A stretch of 64,000 nucleotides of DNA from an uncultured Christensenella sp. (GCA_905203015.1 CAJKUC010000007.1:1-64000); one strand, 5' to 3'. Positions 25,170 to 36,733 are shown, counted from the first letter of the stretch. Numbers and translations: made by a program. Notes: a model not told the origin generated them from the sequence alone.

Positions 25170-27992
25170 TCACGCTGACGGAAGCATTTTTTTCAGAAAT
25201 TGCCCCGTATAACTCTTTTTCACCGCCGCGATTTCTTCGGGAGAGCCGCAGGCAACGATCGTTCCGCCGCCGTCTCCGCCTTCGGGCCCGAGATCCACGA
25301 TATAATCGGCGCATTTGATTACGTCGAGATTATGCTCGATCACGATCACGGTGTTGCCCGCGTTGCGCAGGCGCAGAAGAATTTTCAGCAGTTTATCCAC
25401 ATCGTAAGAATGAAGCCCCGTGGTGGGTTCGTCCAGAATATACGCCGTTCTGCCCGTAGAACGTTTTGAAAGTTCCGTGGCGAGTTTCACGCGCTGCGCT
25501 TCGCCGCCCGAAAGCGTTGTGGCGCTCTGCCCGAGTTTCATATACCCGAGCCCCACCTCTTCCAACGTTTTGATTTTATTATAGATCGAAGGCACGGGCT
25601 TAAAAAATTCGCAGGCTTCGTCGATCGTCATATCCAGAACGTCCGCGATCGATTTTCCCTTATATTTCACTTCCAGCGTTTCGCGATTATATCTCTTGCC
25701 GCCGCACACTTCGCAAGGCACGAAAATATCGGGCAAAAAGTGCATTTCGATTTTGATGATACCGTCGCCGAAACAATGTTCGCATCTGCCGCCCGCGATA
25801 TTGAACGAGAATCTGCCCGCCTTATAGCCGCGCTCTTTCGCATCCTGCGTGGCGGCGTACAATTCGCGGATCGCGTTGAATACGCCCGTGTACGTGGCGG
25901 GATTGCTGCGCGGCGTGCGCCCGATCGGAGATTGATCGATGGCGATTACTTTATCGAAATAATCTATCCCCTCGATCTCGCCCGATTTCCCTTTAGGCAG
26001 CCGCGCGCCGTTCAGCGCGTCGGCAAGCGCGGGATAAAGAATTTCGTTGACGAGCGAAGATTTTCCGCTGCCCGATACGCCCGTCACCGCCGTAAACAAG
26101 CCCACGGGGAACGATACGTTCACGCCCTTTAAATTGTTCTGCCTGCAATCGTTCACTTTCAGCCATCTGCCGTCCGGCTTCACGCGCGTTTCGGGAACGG
26201 AAATTTTCCGCCGCCCCGCAAGAAAATCGCCCGTGATCGAACGAGGTTCGTTCATAATGTCTTGCTGCGTGCCGCACGCCACCACTTCGCCGCCGTGCAC
26301 GCCCGCATACGGGCCGATATCCACGATATAATCTGCGGCGCGGATCGTATCTTCGTCGTGCTCCACCACGATCAGCGTATTTCCGAGATCGCGGAGCCCC
26401 TGCAAAGACGAAAGCAGTTTTTCGTTATCCCGCTGATGCAAGCCGATGCTCGGCTCGTCGAGGATATACAAAACGCCCGTCAGCGCGCTGCCGATCTGCG
26501 TGGCAAGGCGGATACGCTGCGCTTCGCCGCCCGAAAGCCCCACGGCGGAACGAGAAAGCGTGAGATACTGAAGCCCTACGTTTTTCAGAAAGCCGAGCCG
26601 ATTGCGGATCTCCTTCAAAATTCCCGCCGCGACCAGCGTTTCGCTTTCGGAAAATTGCAGTCCGTCGAGAAAGTCGAGCAGTTTTTCCACGGAAAGCGAC
26701 GTGAGTTCGTAGATATTTTTTCCGCCGATCGTTACGGCGAGCGCTTCTTTTTTCAGCCGTTTTCCGCCGCACGTTTCGCAGGGCATCGTGCGCATATACC
26801 GTTCGATATCGTATTTCACACCGTCGGAAGAAGTCTGCGCGTAGCGACGTTGCAGGTTATTCACAAAGCCTTCCCACGCCATTTTATAACTGCCCGAAAA
26901 CGTGCGCGTCTGATACGACATATCGAATTTTTCGCCGTCGTTGCCGTACATCAGAAGATCGTATACTTCTTTGGGCAGATCTTTCACGGGAACGTCGAGA
27001 GAAAATCCGTACCTCTTGGCAAGCGAATTCACGTACATCTGCGTCTGCGAATTGCTTTCGAGGCACCAGCCCGCCACGTGAATCGCGCCCTCGCGGAGCG
27101 TTTTGGTTTTATCGGGGCAGATCAGATCGGGATCGACGAGTTGCTTAAAACCGAGCCCCGAGCAATCGGGGCAGGCGCCGTACGGCGTATTGAACGAAAA
27201 CAGGCGCGGCTCCACCTCTTCGATGGAAACGCCGCAATCGGGGCAGGCGTACGAAGTGGAAAAAAGTTCTTCCTTTCCGTCGCAATCGATCACTACCAGC
27301 CCGTCGGCAAGTTTCAAGGCGGTTTCCAGAGAATCGGTGAGGCGTTTCAGAACGCCCTCTTTCACCACGAGACGATCCACCACCACGGAGATATTGTGCT
27401 TGATATTCTTTTCGAGGTGAATCTCTTCTTGCAGATCGTACACGTTGCCGTCGATTTTCACGCGGGCATACCCGCTCTTTTTATAATTTTGCAGTTCTTT
27501 TACGTATTCGCCCTTTCTGCCGCGCACGACGGGAGCGTTGACGAGAATTTTGCTGCCCGCGGGCATGGCGAGCACTTTATCCGCGATCTCGTCCACCGTC
27601 TGATGACGGATCTCTCTGCCGCATTTGGGGCAATGAACCACTCCCACGCGGGCGTACAGCAAACGGAAATAATCGTAGATTTCCGTCACCGTGCCCACGG
27701 TGGAACGGGGATTCCGCGACGTGGTTTTCTGATCGATCGATACCGCGGGCGAAAGCCCTTCGATGCTCTCTACGTCGGGCTTTTCCATCTGTCCGAGAAA
27801 CTGACGGGCATACGACGAAAGACTTTCCACATATCGTCTCTGCCCCTCGGCGAAGATCGTCTCGAAAGCAAGCGTGGATTTTCCGCTGCCCGAAAGCCCC
27901 GTGAATACGGTGAGTTCGTTTCGCGGGATCGTAACGTCGATATTTTTCAGATTGTTTTCTTTCGCACCTTTTACTACAATGTTTTCCTGCAT
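25170..27992 (-). CDS. uvrA: Excinuclease ABC subunit A
   Basis: UvrA is the damage-recognition ATPase of nucleotide excision repair, acting as a dimer with UvrB. The 940-residue product has family length. It has two ABC modules: Walker [12 protein letters not shown] near residue 32 and [11 protein letters not shown] in the second half, with [12 protein letters not shown] signatures in both ([11 protein letters not shown] and [10 protein letters not shown]). Zinc-binding CPKCG, CPDCG and [17 protein letters not shown] clusters are present. ATG 27992 follows GAGAGTG. It is 66 bases after uvrB, so it is probably in the LexA-controlled transcript. Confidence 0.98.
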   Translation of the reverse strand: MQENIVVKGAKENNLKNIDVTIPRNELTVFTGLSGSGKSTLAFETIFAEGQRRYVESLSSYARQFLGQMEKPDVESIEGLSPAVSIDQKTTSRNPRSTVGTVTEIYDYFRLLYARVGVVHCPKCGREIRHQTVDEIADKVLAMPAGSKILVNAPVVRGRKGEYVKELQNYKKSGYARVKIDGNVYDLQEEIHLEKNIKHNISVVVDRLVVKEGVLKRLTDSLETALKLADGLVVIDCDGKEELFSTSYACPDCGVSIEEVEPRLFSFNTPYGACPDCSGLGFKQLVDPDLICPDKTKTLREGAIHVAGWCLESNSQTQMYVNSLAKRYGFSLDVPVKDLPKEVYDLLMYGNDGEKFDMSYQTRTFSGSYKMAWEGFVNNLQRRYAQTSSDGVKYDIERYMRTMPCETCGGKRLKKEALAVTIGGKNIYELTSLSVEKLLDFLDGLQFSESETLVAAGILKEIRNRLGFLKNVGLQYLTLSRSAVGLSGGEAQRIRLATQIGSALTGVLYILDEPSIGLHQRDNEKLLSSLQGLRDLGNTLIVVEHDEDTIRAADYIVDIGPYAGVHGGEVVACGTQQDIMNEPRSITGDFLAGRRKISVPETRVKPDGRWLKVNDCRQNNLKGVNVSFPVGLFTAVTGVSGSGKSSLVNEILYPALADALNGARLPKGKSGEIEGIDYFDKVIAIDQSPIGRTPRSNPATYTGVFNAIRELYAATQDAKERGYKAGRFSFNIAGGRCEHCFGDGIIKIEMHFLPDIFVPCEVCGGKRYNRETLEVKYKGKSIADVLDMTIDEACEFFKPVPSIYNKIKTLEEVGLGYMKLGQSATTLSGGEAQRVKLATELSKRSTGRTAYILDEPTTGLHSYDVDKLLKILLRLRNAGNTVIVIEHNLDVIKCADYIVDLGPEGGDGGGTIVACGSPEEIAAVKKSYTGQFLKKMLPSA

Positions 27993-28058
27993 GATTTCAC
28001 TCTCTTTTTTCTTTCGCGCGCTTTTATCCGCGCTCTTTTCCGTTTATTTTTCCGCTTG

Positions 28059-30026
28059 TTATTTTTTCGTAAGTTTTGCAAGCCGCACTTTCAGTTCGCT
28101 GATTTTTTCGCGGATCTCGATCGCTTTCTCGAAATCGAGTTGCGCGCTCGCCACGCGCATGATTCCTTTGAGTTTTTCGATCTCGTCGGGAATGTCTTTC
28201 GCTTTGATTTCGTCGGCGTTCTTCGTCTTTTTGCTGATAATCAACGTGGATTTGATTTCTTTTACGATCGTTTTCGGCACGATTCCGTGCGCGTCGTTAT
28301 ATTCTTTCTGTATCTTGCGGCGGCGGTTCGTTTCGTCGATGGCGCGGCGCATGCTGTCCGTCACCGTATCCGCGTACATGATCACGCGCCCGTCGGCATT
28401 ACGCGCCGCCCTGCCGATCGTCTGAATCAGCGCGGTGTCGCTGCGCAAAAAGCCCTCTTTATCCGCATCGAGAATCGCCACGAGGCGCACTTCGGGCATA
28501 TCCAGCCCTTCGCGCAGCAGGTTGATTCCGCAAAGCACGTCGAATTCGCCCGAGCGCAGCCCGTTCACGATATCCACACGATCGAGCGTATCTATGTCGC
28601 TGTGCATATAACGCACTTTCACGCCGTGTTCTTTGAGATAATCGGTGAGTTCCTCCGCCATGCGCTTGGTAAGCGTAGTGACGAGAACACGCCCGCCCGC
28701 AGCCTTTTCTTTATTGATTTCGGAAAGGAGATCGTCGATCTGCCCTTTCGTTTCCCGCACGAATATTTCGGGATCGAGTAGCCCCGTGGGGCGGATGAGT
28801 TGCTCGGCAAACTGCCCCGCCTGTTCGCGTTCGTAGGGGGCAGGGGTGGCGGAAACGCAGATCATCTGCGGTACGCGCGCGTCGAATTCCTCGAACGTAA
28901 GCGGGCGATTATCGTAAGCGGAACGCATACGGAAGCCGTAATCCACAAGATTTTTCTTACGCGAATAATCGCCGTGATACATCGCGCGGATCTGTGGAAT
29001 CGTCATATGGCTTTCATCGATAAACACGAGAAAATTGCCCTTGGGAAAATAATCGAGCAGCGTGAACGACGGTTCGCCCGCCTTTCTGCCGTCGAAATAG
29101 CGGCTGTAATTTTCGATGCCGCTGCAATAGCCGATTTCGCGCATCATTTCCAGATCGTGCTCCGTACGCTGTTTCAATCTCTGCGCTTCTAAAATCTTGC
29201 CCTCGTCTTCAAACGCTTTCACTTCGCCTTTGAGATCTTCTTCGATCATGGATAAGGCGCCGCGGAGTTTTTCCGTGCCGACGGCGTACTGCGAAGCGGG
29301 GAAAATCGCGGCGTGGGAAAGTTCGTTCACTTTATTTCCCGTCATCGCTTCCACTTCGTAAATTTTATCTATTTCGTCGCCGAAAAATTCCACGCGGATC
29401 GCGATTTCGGAAGCGGACGCGGGAAAAATTTCCACCGTATCGCCCCGCACGCGGAAAGTGGAACGGCGGAAATCCATATCCGAACGCGCGTATTGCAATT
29501 CCACCAGTTTCCGCATCAGCGCGTCGCGCGCGATTTCCATGCCCGGGCGAAGAGAAATCGAAAGACGGAAATATTCCTCGGGCGCGCCGAGACCGTAAAT
29601 ACACGAAACGGAAGCCACCACGATCACGTCGTCGCGCTCCATCAAAGAGCACGTCGCGCTGTTGCGCAGTTTATCGATCTCGTCGTTCATCGAAAGATCT
29701 TTTTCGATATAGGTATCGGTGGAAGGAACGTAACTTTCGGGCTGATAATAATCGTAATAGGATACGAAATATTCCACGCGGTTTTCGGGGAAAAATTCGC
29801 GGAACTCGTTGCAAAGTTGCGCGGCGAGCGTTTTATTGTGCGCGATCACCAGCGTGGGACGATTGACGTTTTTTATCACATTTGCCATCGTGAACGTTTT
29901 GCCGCTGCCCGTCACGCCCACAAGCACCTGCGTACGTATGCCGTCGAGAACGCCCTCGGTAAGTTTTTCGATCGCCTGCGGCTGATCCCCCGTAGGCGAA
30001 TAGGGCGCGTGCAATTTAAACGCCAT
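28059..30026 (-). CDS. uvrB: Excinuclease ABC subunit B
   Basis: UvrB is the helicase-like subunit that verifies damage and recruits UvrC. The 655-residue protein begins [20 protein letters not shown]. It contains Walker [13 protein letters not shown], the beta-hairpin region [20 protein letters not shown], helicase motifs (DESH, and ATPA near the C-terminal RecA domain), and the UVR motif in its last 40 residues ([17 protein letters not shown]). ATG 30026 has AAGGAG upstream; the 18-residue-longer reading from 30080 lacks support. It is the first gene of uvrBA. Confidence 0.98.
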   Translation of the reverse strand: MAFKLHAPYSPTGDQPQAIEKLTEGVLDGIRTQVLVGVTGSGKTFTMANVIKNVNRPTLVIAHNKTLAAQLCNEFREFFPENRVEYFVSYYDYYQPESYVPSTDTYIEKDLSMNDEIDKLRNSATCSLMERDDVIVVASVSCIYGLGAPEEYFRLSISLRPGMEIARDALMRKLVELQYARSDMDFRRSTFRVRGDTVEIFPASASEIAIRVEFFGDEIDKIYEVEAMTGNKVNELSHAAIFPASQYAVGTEKLRGALSMIEEDLKGEVKAFEDEGKILEAQRLKQRTEHDLEMMREIGYCSGIENYSRYFDGRKAGEPSFTLLDYFPKGNFLVFIDESHMTIPQIRAMYHGDYSRKKNLVDYGFRMRSAYDNRPLTFEEFDARVPQMICVSATPAPYEREQAGQFAEQLIRPTGLLDPEIFVRETKGQIDDLLSEINKEKAAGGRVLVTTLTKRMAEELTDYLKEHGVKVRYMHSDIDTLDRVDIVNGLRSGEFDVLCGINLLREGLDMPEVRLVAILDADKEGFLRSDTALIQTIGRAARNADGRVIMYADTVTDSMRRAIDETNRRRKIQKEYNDAHGIVPKTIVKEIKSTLIISKKTKNADEIKAKDIPDEIEKLKGIMRVASAQLDFEKAIEIREKISELKVRLAKLTKK

Positions 30027-30108
30027 TTCCTTATTTCTCCTTTCTTTCTTCAAAACGGCGCGCCGTTTTCCGACGCGCACGCATTTCGTACGTTTCGCTT
30101 CTAAAAAA

Positions 30109-30122
30109 CGAACATTCGTTTG
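30109..30122 (-). promoter_or_regulatory. LexA (DinR-type) box before uvrB
   Basis: CGAACATTCGTTTG matches the gram-positive SOS box CGAAC-N4-GTTCG with one mismatch (GTTTG). It lies just downstream of the predicted transcription start of the promoter at 30134, a position where LexA binding would block transcription. SOS control of uvrBA is known in Bacillus. Confidence 0.75.
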
Positions 30123-30133
30123 CCGTCGGTATT

Positions 30134-30162
30134 ATTATAGCACGATCGAAAGAAAAAGGCAA
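30134..30162 (-). promoter_or_regulatory. Sigma-A-type promoter of uvrBA
   Basis: Minus-strand TTGCCT, 17 bases, then TATAAT with an extended TGC in front. The start site would be near 30127, giving a leader of about 100 bases that begins with the LexA box. Confidence 0.75.
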
Positions 30163-30297
30163 CGCCGCGAACGAAGTTTTTTGCGGAAAACGGCGAAATT
30201 TTTTGTTTTTCCGATTTTTTTCCGCGAAATACGCGTTTTTACGATTTTGATTTTGCGATTCGTCCTCTTCCGGTTTTACGGCGTTTTTACGATAAAT

Positions 30298-30657
30298 TCA
30301 GTGAAACAATCTGCGCAGAATAAAGCCGACGAGAAACGCAACGATCGCGGACACCACCGACCTGAACACGAGCAGCGTTTTATCCCGGCGTTTATTTTCC
30401 TTTTCGCGCGGGAAGCAGAATCCTTTTGCCCGCAGCGTAAAAAGATACATCTTTTCACCTTTGCGATGAGAAAACAACGCTTCGGCGTAATCGTCCTCTT
30501 TCAGATCCTCGAAAATTTTTTCGTATTTTTCTTCGGTGAGGCGCTCTTTTTCGGGAAACAGGCGCAGAAAATCGGCGGCGGAAATCAGGCTTTTTCCGTC
30601 GCCTTTGCAAAGCGCGTAAATATGCTCCATCACTTTTTCTTCCCGTCTGCTGAGCAT
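30298..30657 (-). CDS. Winged-helix-like protein with C-terminal membrane anchor (paralog B)
   Basis: The 119-residue protein has a helical, winged-helix-like part (~1-85: VMEHIYALCKG, then SAADFLRLFPEKERLTEEK, then KMYLFTLRAKGF) and one C-terminal membrane helix (~97-115). It aligns along its whole length with the preceding gene. GAGGGGCGG precedes ATG 30657, 11 bases after the upstream stop. The function is unknown; a membrane-tethered regulator or adaptor is one possibility. Confidence 0.7.
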   Translation of the reverse strand: MLSRREEKVMEHIYALCKGDGKSLISAADFLRLFPEKERLTEEKYEKIFEDLKEDDYAEALFSHRKGEKMYLFTLRAKGFCFPREKENKRRDKTLLVFRSVVSAIVAFLVGFILRRLFH

Positions 30658-30668
30658 CGCCGCCCCTC

Positions 30669-31052
30669 TTACAGGCGCGAAAGCAATCGCACGAGGGCTA
30701 CGATCAACGCCGCGGAAAAGCCGCCGCACGCCCCGCCCAGAAAAGCGGGCAGAAACACGGGCGACAGCGCGCGGAACGGATTGAACCGCACCGTAAGGGG
30801 CTTTTCTTCCATCTCGTATTTCCGCCCTTTTTCCAGCACGGAAAGGCAATACGTGCCGCCCTCCGCGTAACGCACGTCGATATACCCTTCGGAAGAGAGT
30901 TGTTTCACCGTACGGGCGATTTCTTCCTTTTTCACGCCGAGCGCGGCGGGATAAAGACCGAGAAAATCTTCGTCGGAAAAAATTTCGTAGCCTTCGTCTT
31001 TGCACTCGTCGTTCAGATACAAAAGCATCGCCGCTTTTTTCGCTTCCGTCAC
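30669..31052 (-). CDS. Winged-helix-like protein with C-terminal membrane anchor (paralog A)
   Basis: The 127-residue paralog of the next gene has the matching blocks MLLYLNDECKDEGYEIFSDE, DFLGLYP, VKQLSSEGYIDV and TYCLSVLEKGR. A short basic stretch and one membrane helix (~103-124, GG/A rich) follow. The GTG at 31052 is preferred because AAGGAG precedes it and because it makes the N-terminus align with paralog B; ATG 31028 would cut this off. The two genes overlap nothing else and likely form a small operon. Function unknown. Confidence 0.7.
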   Translation of the reverse strand: MTEAKKAAMLLYLNDECKDEGYEIFSDEDFLGLYPAALGVKKEEIARTVKQLSSEGYIDVRYAEGGTYCLSVLEKGRKYEMEEKPLTVRFNPFRALSPVFLPAFLGGACGGFSAALIVALVRLLSRL

Positions 31053-31094
31053 TTGCCGTTTCGCTCCTTTCGATCCTTTTATCTTTCGCGATTA

Positions 31095-33986
31095 TTATGC
31101 GCCCGAAACGAGCCTTTCATTCCGCGTTTTCGCGTTCCGCGCTTTTTTGAACGATTTTTTCGCTTTTTTTACGCGGATTTTGCGAAGCACGCGTTCCGCG
31201 CATTTCACTATCGCGCCGAACGGCAGCACCGTGGCGGCAAGCGCGAGAGACAATAAAAGTTGCAAAAACGTAAGCCCCGAAGTGCGGAACAGCGTGCCGC
31301 CGAAATACAAAAGAGCGATCTGGCAGGCGGACGTAGCCGCGATGAACAGAAAGAACGAACCGCCGCCCTTTACGTGCGAGAACGGATCGGGCGAATCCGT
31401 ACGGGCGTGAAACGCGCCGAAAAGTCCCGAAAAGACGAACAGCGAGAAAAACGCCGTGTAAAATCTCGCCTCGCCCTCCGCCGTATTTTTGGCAAAAAAC
31501 GCGCCGATTTTCGGGGATTTCAAGAACGCGAGACACAAGAGCACGCCGTACAGCCCCGTCGCCGCCACCCGTCGCGCCAGAACGGGCGTGAGAACGGGTT
31601 CCGAAAGAGGCACGGGCGGACGCAGCATATCCCGCTCGTCCGCCTTGATCCCCGCGAACGCAAGCGAGGCGAGCGTATCCATAATCATATTGATCCACAG
31701 CATCTGCATCACCGTTACGGGCGTATCGAAACCGATAAACGGCGCGAATAAAGATACGCCCACCGCGCAGAAATTCATCGTCAACTGAAACACAACGAAT
31801 TGCCTGATGCTTTTAAACACCTGCCTGCCGTAAGATACCGCTTTCGCTACGGAAGAAAGATCGTCGTCGGTAATCACCACGTCGCCCGCCTCTTTCGCCA
31901 CTTCCGTGCCCGAGCCGAGCGCGAAGCCGACGTCCGCCTTTTTCAGCGCGGCGGCGTCGTTGATTCCGTCGCCCGTCATGCCCGTAACGTATCCTTTCTT
32001 CTGAGCGAGAGACACCAGGCGGCTTTTATCCGTAGGCAACGCGCGCGCCACCACCCTCAGGCGCGGCAGAATCGCCGTCACATCTTCGTCGGTCATTGCG
32101 GCGAGTTCGTTTCCCGTTAAAACGACAGGCTTTTCGCCTTTGAGCGCGCCGAGATACAAACCCGCCTCTTTGGCGATCGCGTCCGCCGTTTCCGCGTGAT
32201 CGCCCGTGATCATCACCACCTGCACGCCCGCGTTCGTAAGGTCTTCCACCGCTTTTCTCGTCTCTTTGCGGAGTTCGTCGCGCAAAACGGCAAAGCCGAG
32301 AAACACCGCGTTTTCGGGCAGATCATTCCGAACGTTTTCCGTACTCTGCGTTTCGGCGAAAGCGAGCGCCAGCACCCGTCTGCCACGGCGGGTTTGTTCG
32401 CGCAGACGCGCTTCCAGCATGGGGCGATCGATTTTTTCCGTCTTTTCGCCGTCGAAATAATTCGTGCAACGCGGAAGTACGATCTCCGGCGCGCCCTGAA
32501 AAAAGATCAGTCCTCCCTTTTCACTCTTTCCGCCGTTTTCTCTCACACTCCCCGCGACGGAGGTTTCCAGCGTAGCGGAAGCGAATTTTTTCTCGGCGGA
32601 AAATTTTTCCCGCGAACGAACGCGGATTTCTTCGTAGCCGCGCGCTTTCCAGAACGAATTTTCGGAAAAAGGGAACGCCGCGCGAAGCGCGCGATCGGAA
32701 GCGTTGCCTCCTTCCGCAGAAGCGTTTGCGTCCGTTTTATCCGATTCGCCTCCCGTAACGAAATCGTCTTTCCCGTTTTCGCGATTATCCACGCCGATGC
32801 CCCCGTCGTTTTTTATTTTTTCGTCGGCGAACGGTTTGCCGCCGCCGTTGAAATAAGCGCAGGCGGCGAGAGAGGAAAAGAGCGCGGGAGGCAGCGCCGA
32901 GGGCGCGATGATACCGCCTCTGCCCGTAATCACATGCGTTACGCTTGCCCTGCCCTGCGTGAGCGTGCCCGTTTTATCCGTGAATAAAATCTGCATGCCG
33001 CCCGCCGCTTCGATGCCCGCCGCACGTTTCACCAACACGTTATCTTTCGCCATTTTCGTGCGGTTTGACGAAAGCACCACGGCGATCATCATGGGTAACC
33101 CCTCCGGTACAGCCACCACCACGACGGCGATTGCAAGCGTGAGCGCGTGCGTAAGACGGGCAAACAGAGTGACTGGATTGGCGAAATCGGCTTTCGCAAG
33201 CGCGAAATTCATGCCGTTATCGATTAAAAACGCGTTGATCAGATCGGCGATCGCAACGAGAACGGCGGCGGCGTAGCCGAGCCTGGAAAGCGTACCCGCA
33301 AGGCGAGATAATTTTCGTTTTAACGGACTATCTCCCTTTTCTTCTTTCAGTTCCGCGGCGATCTGCCCGTAAAACGTATTTTCGCCCACTTCTTCCACGC
33401 GCACGACGGCTTCGCCCGCCGTAACGAGGCTACCGTCGAATACTTTTTCGCGGCGGGAAAGCCCCTGCGCCCCGCGCTTTACTTCGGGCGTTTTTTCCGT
33501 TTCCGCGCTTTCGCCGCTGAGCGGGGATTGCGACACGGTGAGTCTTCCCGAAAGAAGTGTGCCGTCGGCGGGAACGCGCTCGCCCGCCTCTAAAAGCAGA
33601 ATATCGCCCACGACGAGTTCCGACGTTTTCACCGTAAGCGTTTTTCCGCCCCGACGTACGCGGCACGTCGCGTTTTCCGATTGTTCCATCAGCCTTTCAA
33701 ACGCCGATTCGCTGCCGTATTCCGAAAGGGTGGAAACGAACGTGGACAAGAACACGGCGACGGCGATTCCCACCGTTTCCGTTACGTTGCGGCTTTTGAA
33801 AAAGAAAAGCAGGTTGATCGCCAGCGCGATTAACAGAATACGTATAATCGGATCGGAAAAGGAAGAGAGGTACTGACGGAAAAAGCCCTTTCTCTTCCGC
33901 TTTTTCAGCGCGTTCGCGCCGTATTTTTCGCGGGAGGCAAGCACCTCCCGTTCCGTCAGTCCGTAATACCCGTTTCGTTCCGCCAC
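31095..33986 (-). CDS. P-type cation-transporting ATPase (Ca2+ ATPase-like, type IIB pattern)
   Basis: A plasma-membrane pump of 963 residues. It has the cation ATPase N-terminus, the A-domain SGES-type motif (SPLSGESAETEK), the M4 ion-binding motif PEGLP, phosphorylation site DKTGTLTQ, MITGDHAETADAI, and the hinge GDGINDAAALKKADVG. PEGLP and the overall layout point to calcium-type pumps, but the ion is inferred. An unusual ~45-residue low-complexity insertion (D, G, N and E rich) sits in the nucleotide-binding domain. It starts with GTG 33986 behind GGAGG. It shares the minus strand with the winged-helix pair 42 bases downstream. Confidence 0.9.
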   Translation of the reverse strand: MAERNGYYGLTEREVLASREKYGANALKKRKRKGFFRQYLSSFSDPIIRILLIALAINLLFFFKSRNVTETVGIAVAVFLSTFVSTLSEYGSESAFERLMEQSENATCRVRRGGKTLTVKTSELVVGDILLLEAGERVPADGTLLSGRLTVSQSPLSGESAETEKTPEVKRGAQGLSRREKVFDGSLVTAGEAVVRVEEVGENTFYGQIAAELKEEKGDSPLKRKLSRLAGTLSRLGYAAAVLVAIADLINAFLIDNGMNFALAKADFANPVTLFARLTHALTLAIAVVVVAVPEGLPMMIAVVLSSNRTKMAKDNVLVKRAAGIEAAGGMQILFTDKTGTLTQGRASVTHVITGRGGIIAPSALPPALFSSLAACAYFNGGGKPFADEKIKNDGGIGVDNRENGKDDFVTGGESDKTDANASAEGGNASDRALRAAFPFSENSFWKARGYEEIRVRSREKFSAEKKFASATLETSVAGSVRENGGKSEKGGLIFFQGAPEIVLPRCTNYFDGEKTEKIDRPMLEARLREQTRRGRRVLALAFAETQSTENVRNDLPENAVFLGFAVLRDELRKETRKAVEDLTNAGVQVVMITGDHAETADAIAKEAGLYLGALKGEKPVVLTGNELAAMTDEDVTAILPRLRVVARALPTDKSRLVSLAQKKGYVTGMTGDGINDAAALKKADVGFALGSGTEVAKEAGDVVITDDDLSSVAKAVSYGRQVFKSIRQFVVFQLTMNFCAVGVSLFAPFIGFDTPVTVMQMLWINMIMDTLASLAFAGIKADERDMLRPPVPLSEPVLTPVLARRVAATGLYGVLLCLAFLKSPKIGAFFAKNTAEGEARFYTAFFSLFVFSGLFGAFHARTDSPDPFSHVKGGGSFFLFIAATSACQIALLYFGGTLFRTSGLTFLQLLLSLALAATVLPFGAIVKCAERVLRKIRVKKAKKSFKKARNAKTRNERLVSGA

Positions 33987-34034
33987 TCCGCGATCCTCCG
34001 TTTTTCTTCTTTTTATTCTGTTTATCGTATGCGA

Positions 34035-34067
34035 AAAGCCCGCCGTTTATGAAAAACGACGGGCTTT
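34035..34067 (-). terminator. Terminator after clpB
   Basis: AAAGCCCGCCGT (34035-34046) pairs with ACGACGGGCTTT (34056-34067) with one mismatch. Minus-strand reading ends in a short T run, and the plus strand is also T-rich after the stem. It sits about 70 bases past clpB. Confidence 0.75.
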
Positions 34068-34138
34068 CTTATTTTTATGCCTTGTTTGTTTTATCCGATC
34101 TTCCTTTCGGCGGAAAAACGGATTTTTGCGGGCTTTTT

Positions 34139-36733
34139 TCAGCCTTTCACGATGGAAATTCCGTCTTTCGTACGATCGATTTTCACCGTATCGCCGGGCA
34201 GGAATTTCCCCGCAAGCAATTCTTTCGCAAGCGGCGTTTCCACCGTCTGCTGAATATACCGTTTCAAAGGTCTTGCGCCGAGCACGGGATCGTAGCCGTT
34301 TTCCGCGAGGTAAGCGCAGGCTTTATCGGTAACTTCCAGCGTAAGCCGCTTTTCCGCAAGACGATCTTTCAAAGAAGATACGAACAACCGCACGATCTTT
34401 TCGATTTCGCCTTTCTGAAGCGGTTTGAAGATGACGGTTTCGTCCAGTCTGTTCAGAAATTCGGGACGGAAAGAAGTTTTCAGCAAACTTTCCACTTCTT
34501 TTTTCGCCTCTTCCGACAAATTGCCTTTCTCGTCGATCCCTTCCAGAATCGCGGGCGAGCCGAGATTGGAAGTGAGGATGATGACGGTGTTTTTAAAGTT
34601 CACCGTGCGGCCCTGCCCGTCGGTGATACGCCCGTCGTCAAGCACCTGCAAAAGCACGTTGAACACATCGGGATGCGCCTTTTCCACTTCGTCGAACAAC
34701 ACGACGCAATACGGATGACGGCGCACGGCTTCGGTGAGTTGACCGCCTTCGTCGTAACCGACGTATCCGGGAGGCGCGCCGATCAGACGGGAAACGGAGT
34801 ACTTTTCCATATACTCGCTCATATCGATACGCACCATGTTCTTCTCGTCGTCGAACAGGCACTGCGCCAGCGTTTTGGCAAGTTGCGTTTTACCCACGCC
34901 CGTAGGGCCGAGGAACAGAAACGAACCGATCGGGCGATCGGGATCGGCGATCCCCGCGCGGGAACGAAGAATGGCGTTAGCCACGGCGTCCACCGCTTCG
35001 TCCTGACCGATTACCCGTTTGTGTAGGGTATCGGCGAGATGAAGAAGTTTTTCGCGTTCGCCTTCCATCAGTTTCGCCACGGGTATTCCCGTACGTTTCG
35101 CTACGATTTCGGCGATTTCTTCTTCCGTCACTTTATCGTGCAGCAGCGATCCGTTTTTATCCGCGCCGTCCGCCGCCGCTTTTTTCTCGCTCTCTTCGAG
35201 GCGTTTCTTCAATTCGGGAATCTTGCCGTACTGCAATTCGGAAGCCTTCTGCAAATCGTATTCGCGCTGCGCTTTTTCAAGTTCCGCGGAACACTTTTCC
35301 AGTTCTTCACGCAAAGATTGCACCGTGCCGATATCTTTCTTTTCCGCTTCCCAGCGTGAAGAAAGAGCGGCGTATTTTTCCTTCATTTCCGCCAGTTCGT
35401 TCTCGATTTCTTTCAGATGTTCCCTCGAAGCGGGATCGGTTTCTTTGGAAAGCGCGTTCTTTTCGATTTCGAGTTGCATCGTCTTTCTGGAAAGAGCGTC
35501 CATTTCCTCGGGGCTCGATTCCATCTGCGTACGGATCGTGGCGCACGCTTCGTCCACAAGGTCGATCGCCTTATCGGGAAGGAATCTGTCGGTGATATAC
35601 CGATCGGAAAGGGTGGCGGCGGCGATCAGGGCGTTATCCTGAATCTTCACGCCGTGGAACACTTCGTATCTCTCTTTCAGACCGCGGAGAATGGAAATCG
35701 TATCTTCCACCGTGGGTTCACCCACCAGCACGGGCTGGAAACGACGTTCGAGCGCGGGATCTTTTTCGATATATTTACGATATTCGTCAAGCGTCGTGGC
35801 GCCGATACAATGCAATTCGCCGCGCGCGAGCATAGGTTTTAACAGGTTGCCCGCGTCCATCGCGCCGTCCGTCTTGCCTGCGCCGACGATCGTGTGCAGT
35901 TCGTCGATGAAAAGAATGATTTTACCGTCGCTCTTTTTCACTTCGGCAAGCACGGCTTTCAGCCTTTCCTCGAATTCGCCTCGGAATTTCGCGCCCGCGA
36001 TCAACGCGCCGAGATCGAGCGAAAACACCTTGCGGTCTTTCAGAGAATCGGGCACGTCCCCTTTCATGATACGGATGGCAAGCCCTTCCGCGATCGCCGT
36101 TTTGCCGACGCCCGCTTCGCCGATCAGCACGGGGTTGTTCTTCGTTTTACGCGAAAGAATACGGATCACGGAACGGATTTCTTCGTCTCTGCCGATCACG
36201 GGATCGAGTTTGTGTTGCCGCGCCCGTTCCACAAGATCGCTGCCGTATTTATTCAGAACGTCGTAGGTATCCTCGGGATTTTCGCTATCAACACGGGAAT
36301 TGCCGCGCACTTTCGCCAGTTCGCGGAGAAACGCGTCTTTTTCGATTCCCGCTTCGCGAAGCAGTTTCTTCACCGCGCTTTCGCCCTTATCGAAGAACGC
36401 GAGAAACAAATGTTCCACGGAGACGAACGAATCGCCCATCTGTTCCGCCGTGTTCTGCGCGCTTTCGATCAGATCGTTCAGCGAACGGGAGACGTATTTT
36501 TCGCCGCCCGATACTTTCGGCAGATCCGCCACCGCGCTTCTCACCTTTTCCACCAATGCGGGAACGTCTGCGTTCAGCCGCGTAAGCAGCGTGGCAATCA
36601 GCCCCTCCTTATCCTGACACAATGAGAATAATAAATGCAACTGTCCGATTTCGGCGTTGCCGTACTCGTTCGCCATTCTCTGCGCGTTGACGAGCGCTTC
36701 CGAAGATTTTTCGGTGAATTTACGCATATCCAT
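34139..36733 (-). CDS. clpB: ATP-dependent chaperone ClpB
   Basis: ClpB is a hexameric AAA+ disaggregase working with DnaK. The 864-residue product has the Clp N-domain ([19 protein letters not shown]). First ATPase domain: Walker [17 protein letters not shown] coiled-coil middle domain (~400-525) is present, which separates ClpB from ClpC. Second ATPase domain: [12 protein letters not shown]. It lacks the C-terminal ClpP-binding loop style. The start is ATG 36733 after GGAGGAGGG; an upstream in-frame ATG at 36844 would add a 37-residue basic tail with no family counterpart. A sigma-B-like promoter lies upstream. Confidence 0.96.
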   Translation of the reverse strand: MDMRKFTEKSSEALVNAQRMANEYGNAEIGQLHLLFSLCQDKEGLIATLLTRLNADVPALVEKVRSAVADLPKVSGGEKYVSRSLNDLIESAQNTAEQMGDSFVSVEHLFLAFFDKGESAVKKLLREAGIEKDAFLRELAKVRGNSRVDSENPEDTYDVLNKYGSDLVERARQHKLDPVIGRDEEIRSVIRILSRKTKNNPVLIGEAGVGKTAIAEGLAIRIMKGDVPDSLKDRKVFSLDLGALIAGAKFRGEFEERLKAVLAEVKKSDGKIILFIDELHTIVGAGKTDGAMDAGNLLKPMLARGELHCIGATTLDEYRKYIEKDPALERRFQPVLVGEPTVEDTISILRGLKERYEVFHGVKIQDNALIAAATLSDRYITDRFLPDKAIDLVDEACATIRTQMESSPEEMDALSRKTMQLEIEKNALSKETDPASREHLKEIENELAEMKEKYAALSSRWEAEKKDIGTVQSLREELEKCSAELEKAQREYDLQKASELQYGKIPELKKRLEESEKKAAADGADKNGSLLHDKVTEEEIAEIVAKRTGIPVAKLMEGEREKLLHLADTLHKRVIGQDEAVDAVANAILRSRAGIADPDRPIGSFLFLGPTGVGKTQLAKTLAQCLFDDEKNMVRIDMSEYMEKYSVSRLIGAPPGYVGYDEGGQLTEAVRRHPYCVVLFDEVEKAHPDVFNVLLQVLDDGRITDGQGRTVNFKNTVIILTSNLGSPAILEGIDEKGNLSEEAKKEVESLLKTSFRPEFLNRLDETVIFKPLQKGEIEKIVRLFVSSLKDRLAEKRLTLEVTDKACAYLAENGYDPVLGARPLKRYIQQTVETPLAKELLAGKFLPGDTVKIDRTKDGISIVKG

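Noticed and set aside
26262..28781. 839-codon plus-strand frame
   Set aside because: Antisense to uvrA and uvrB, which are unmistakable; composition is that of a shadow frame.
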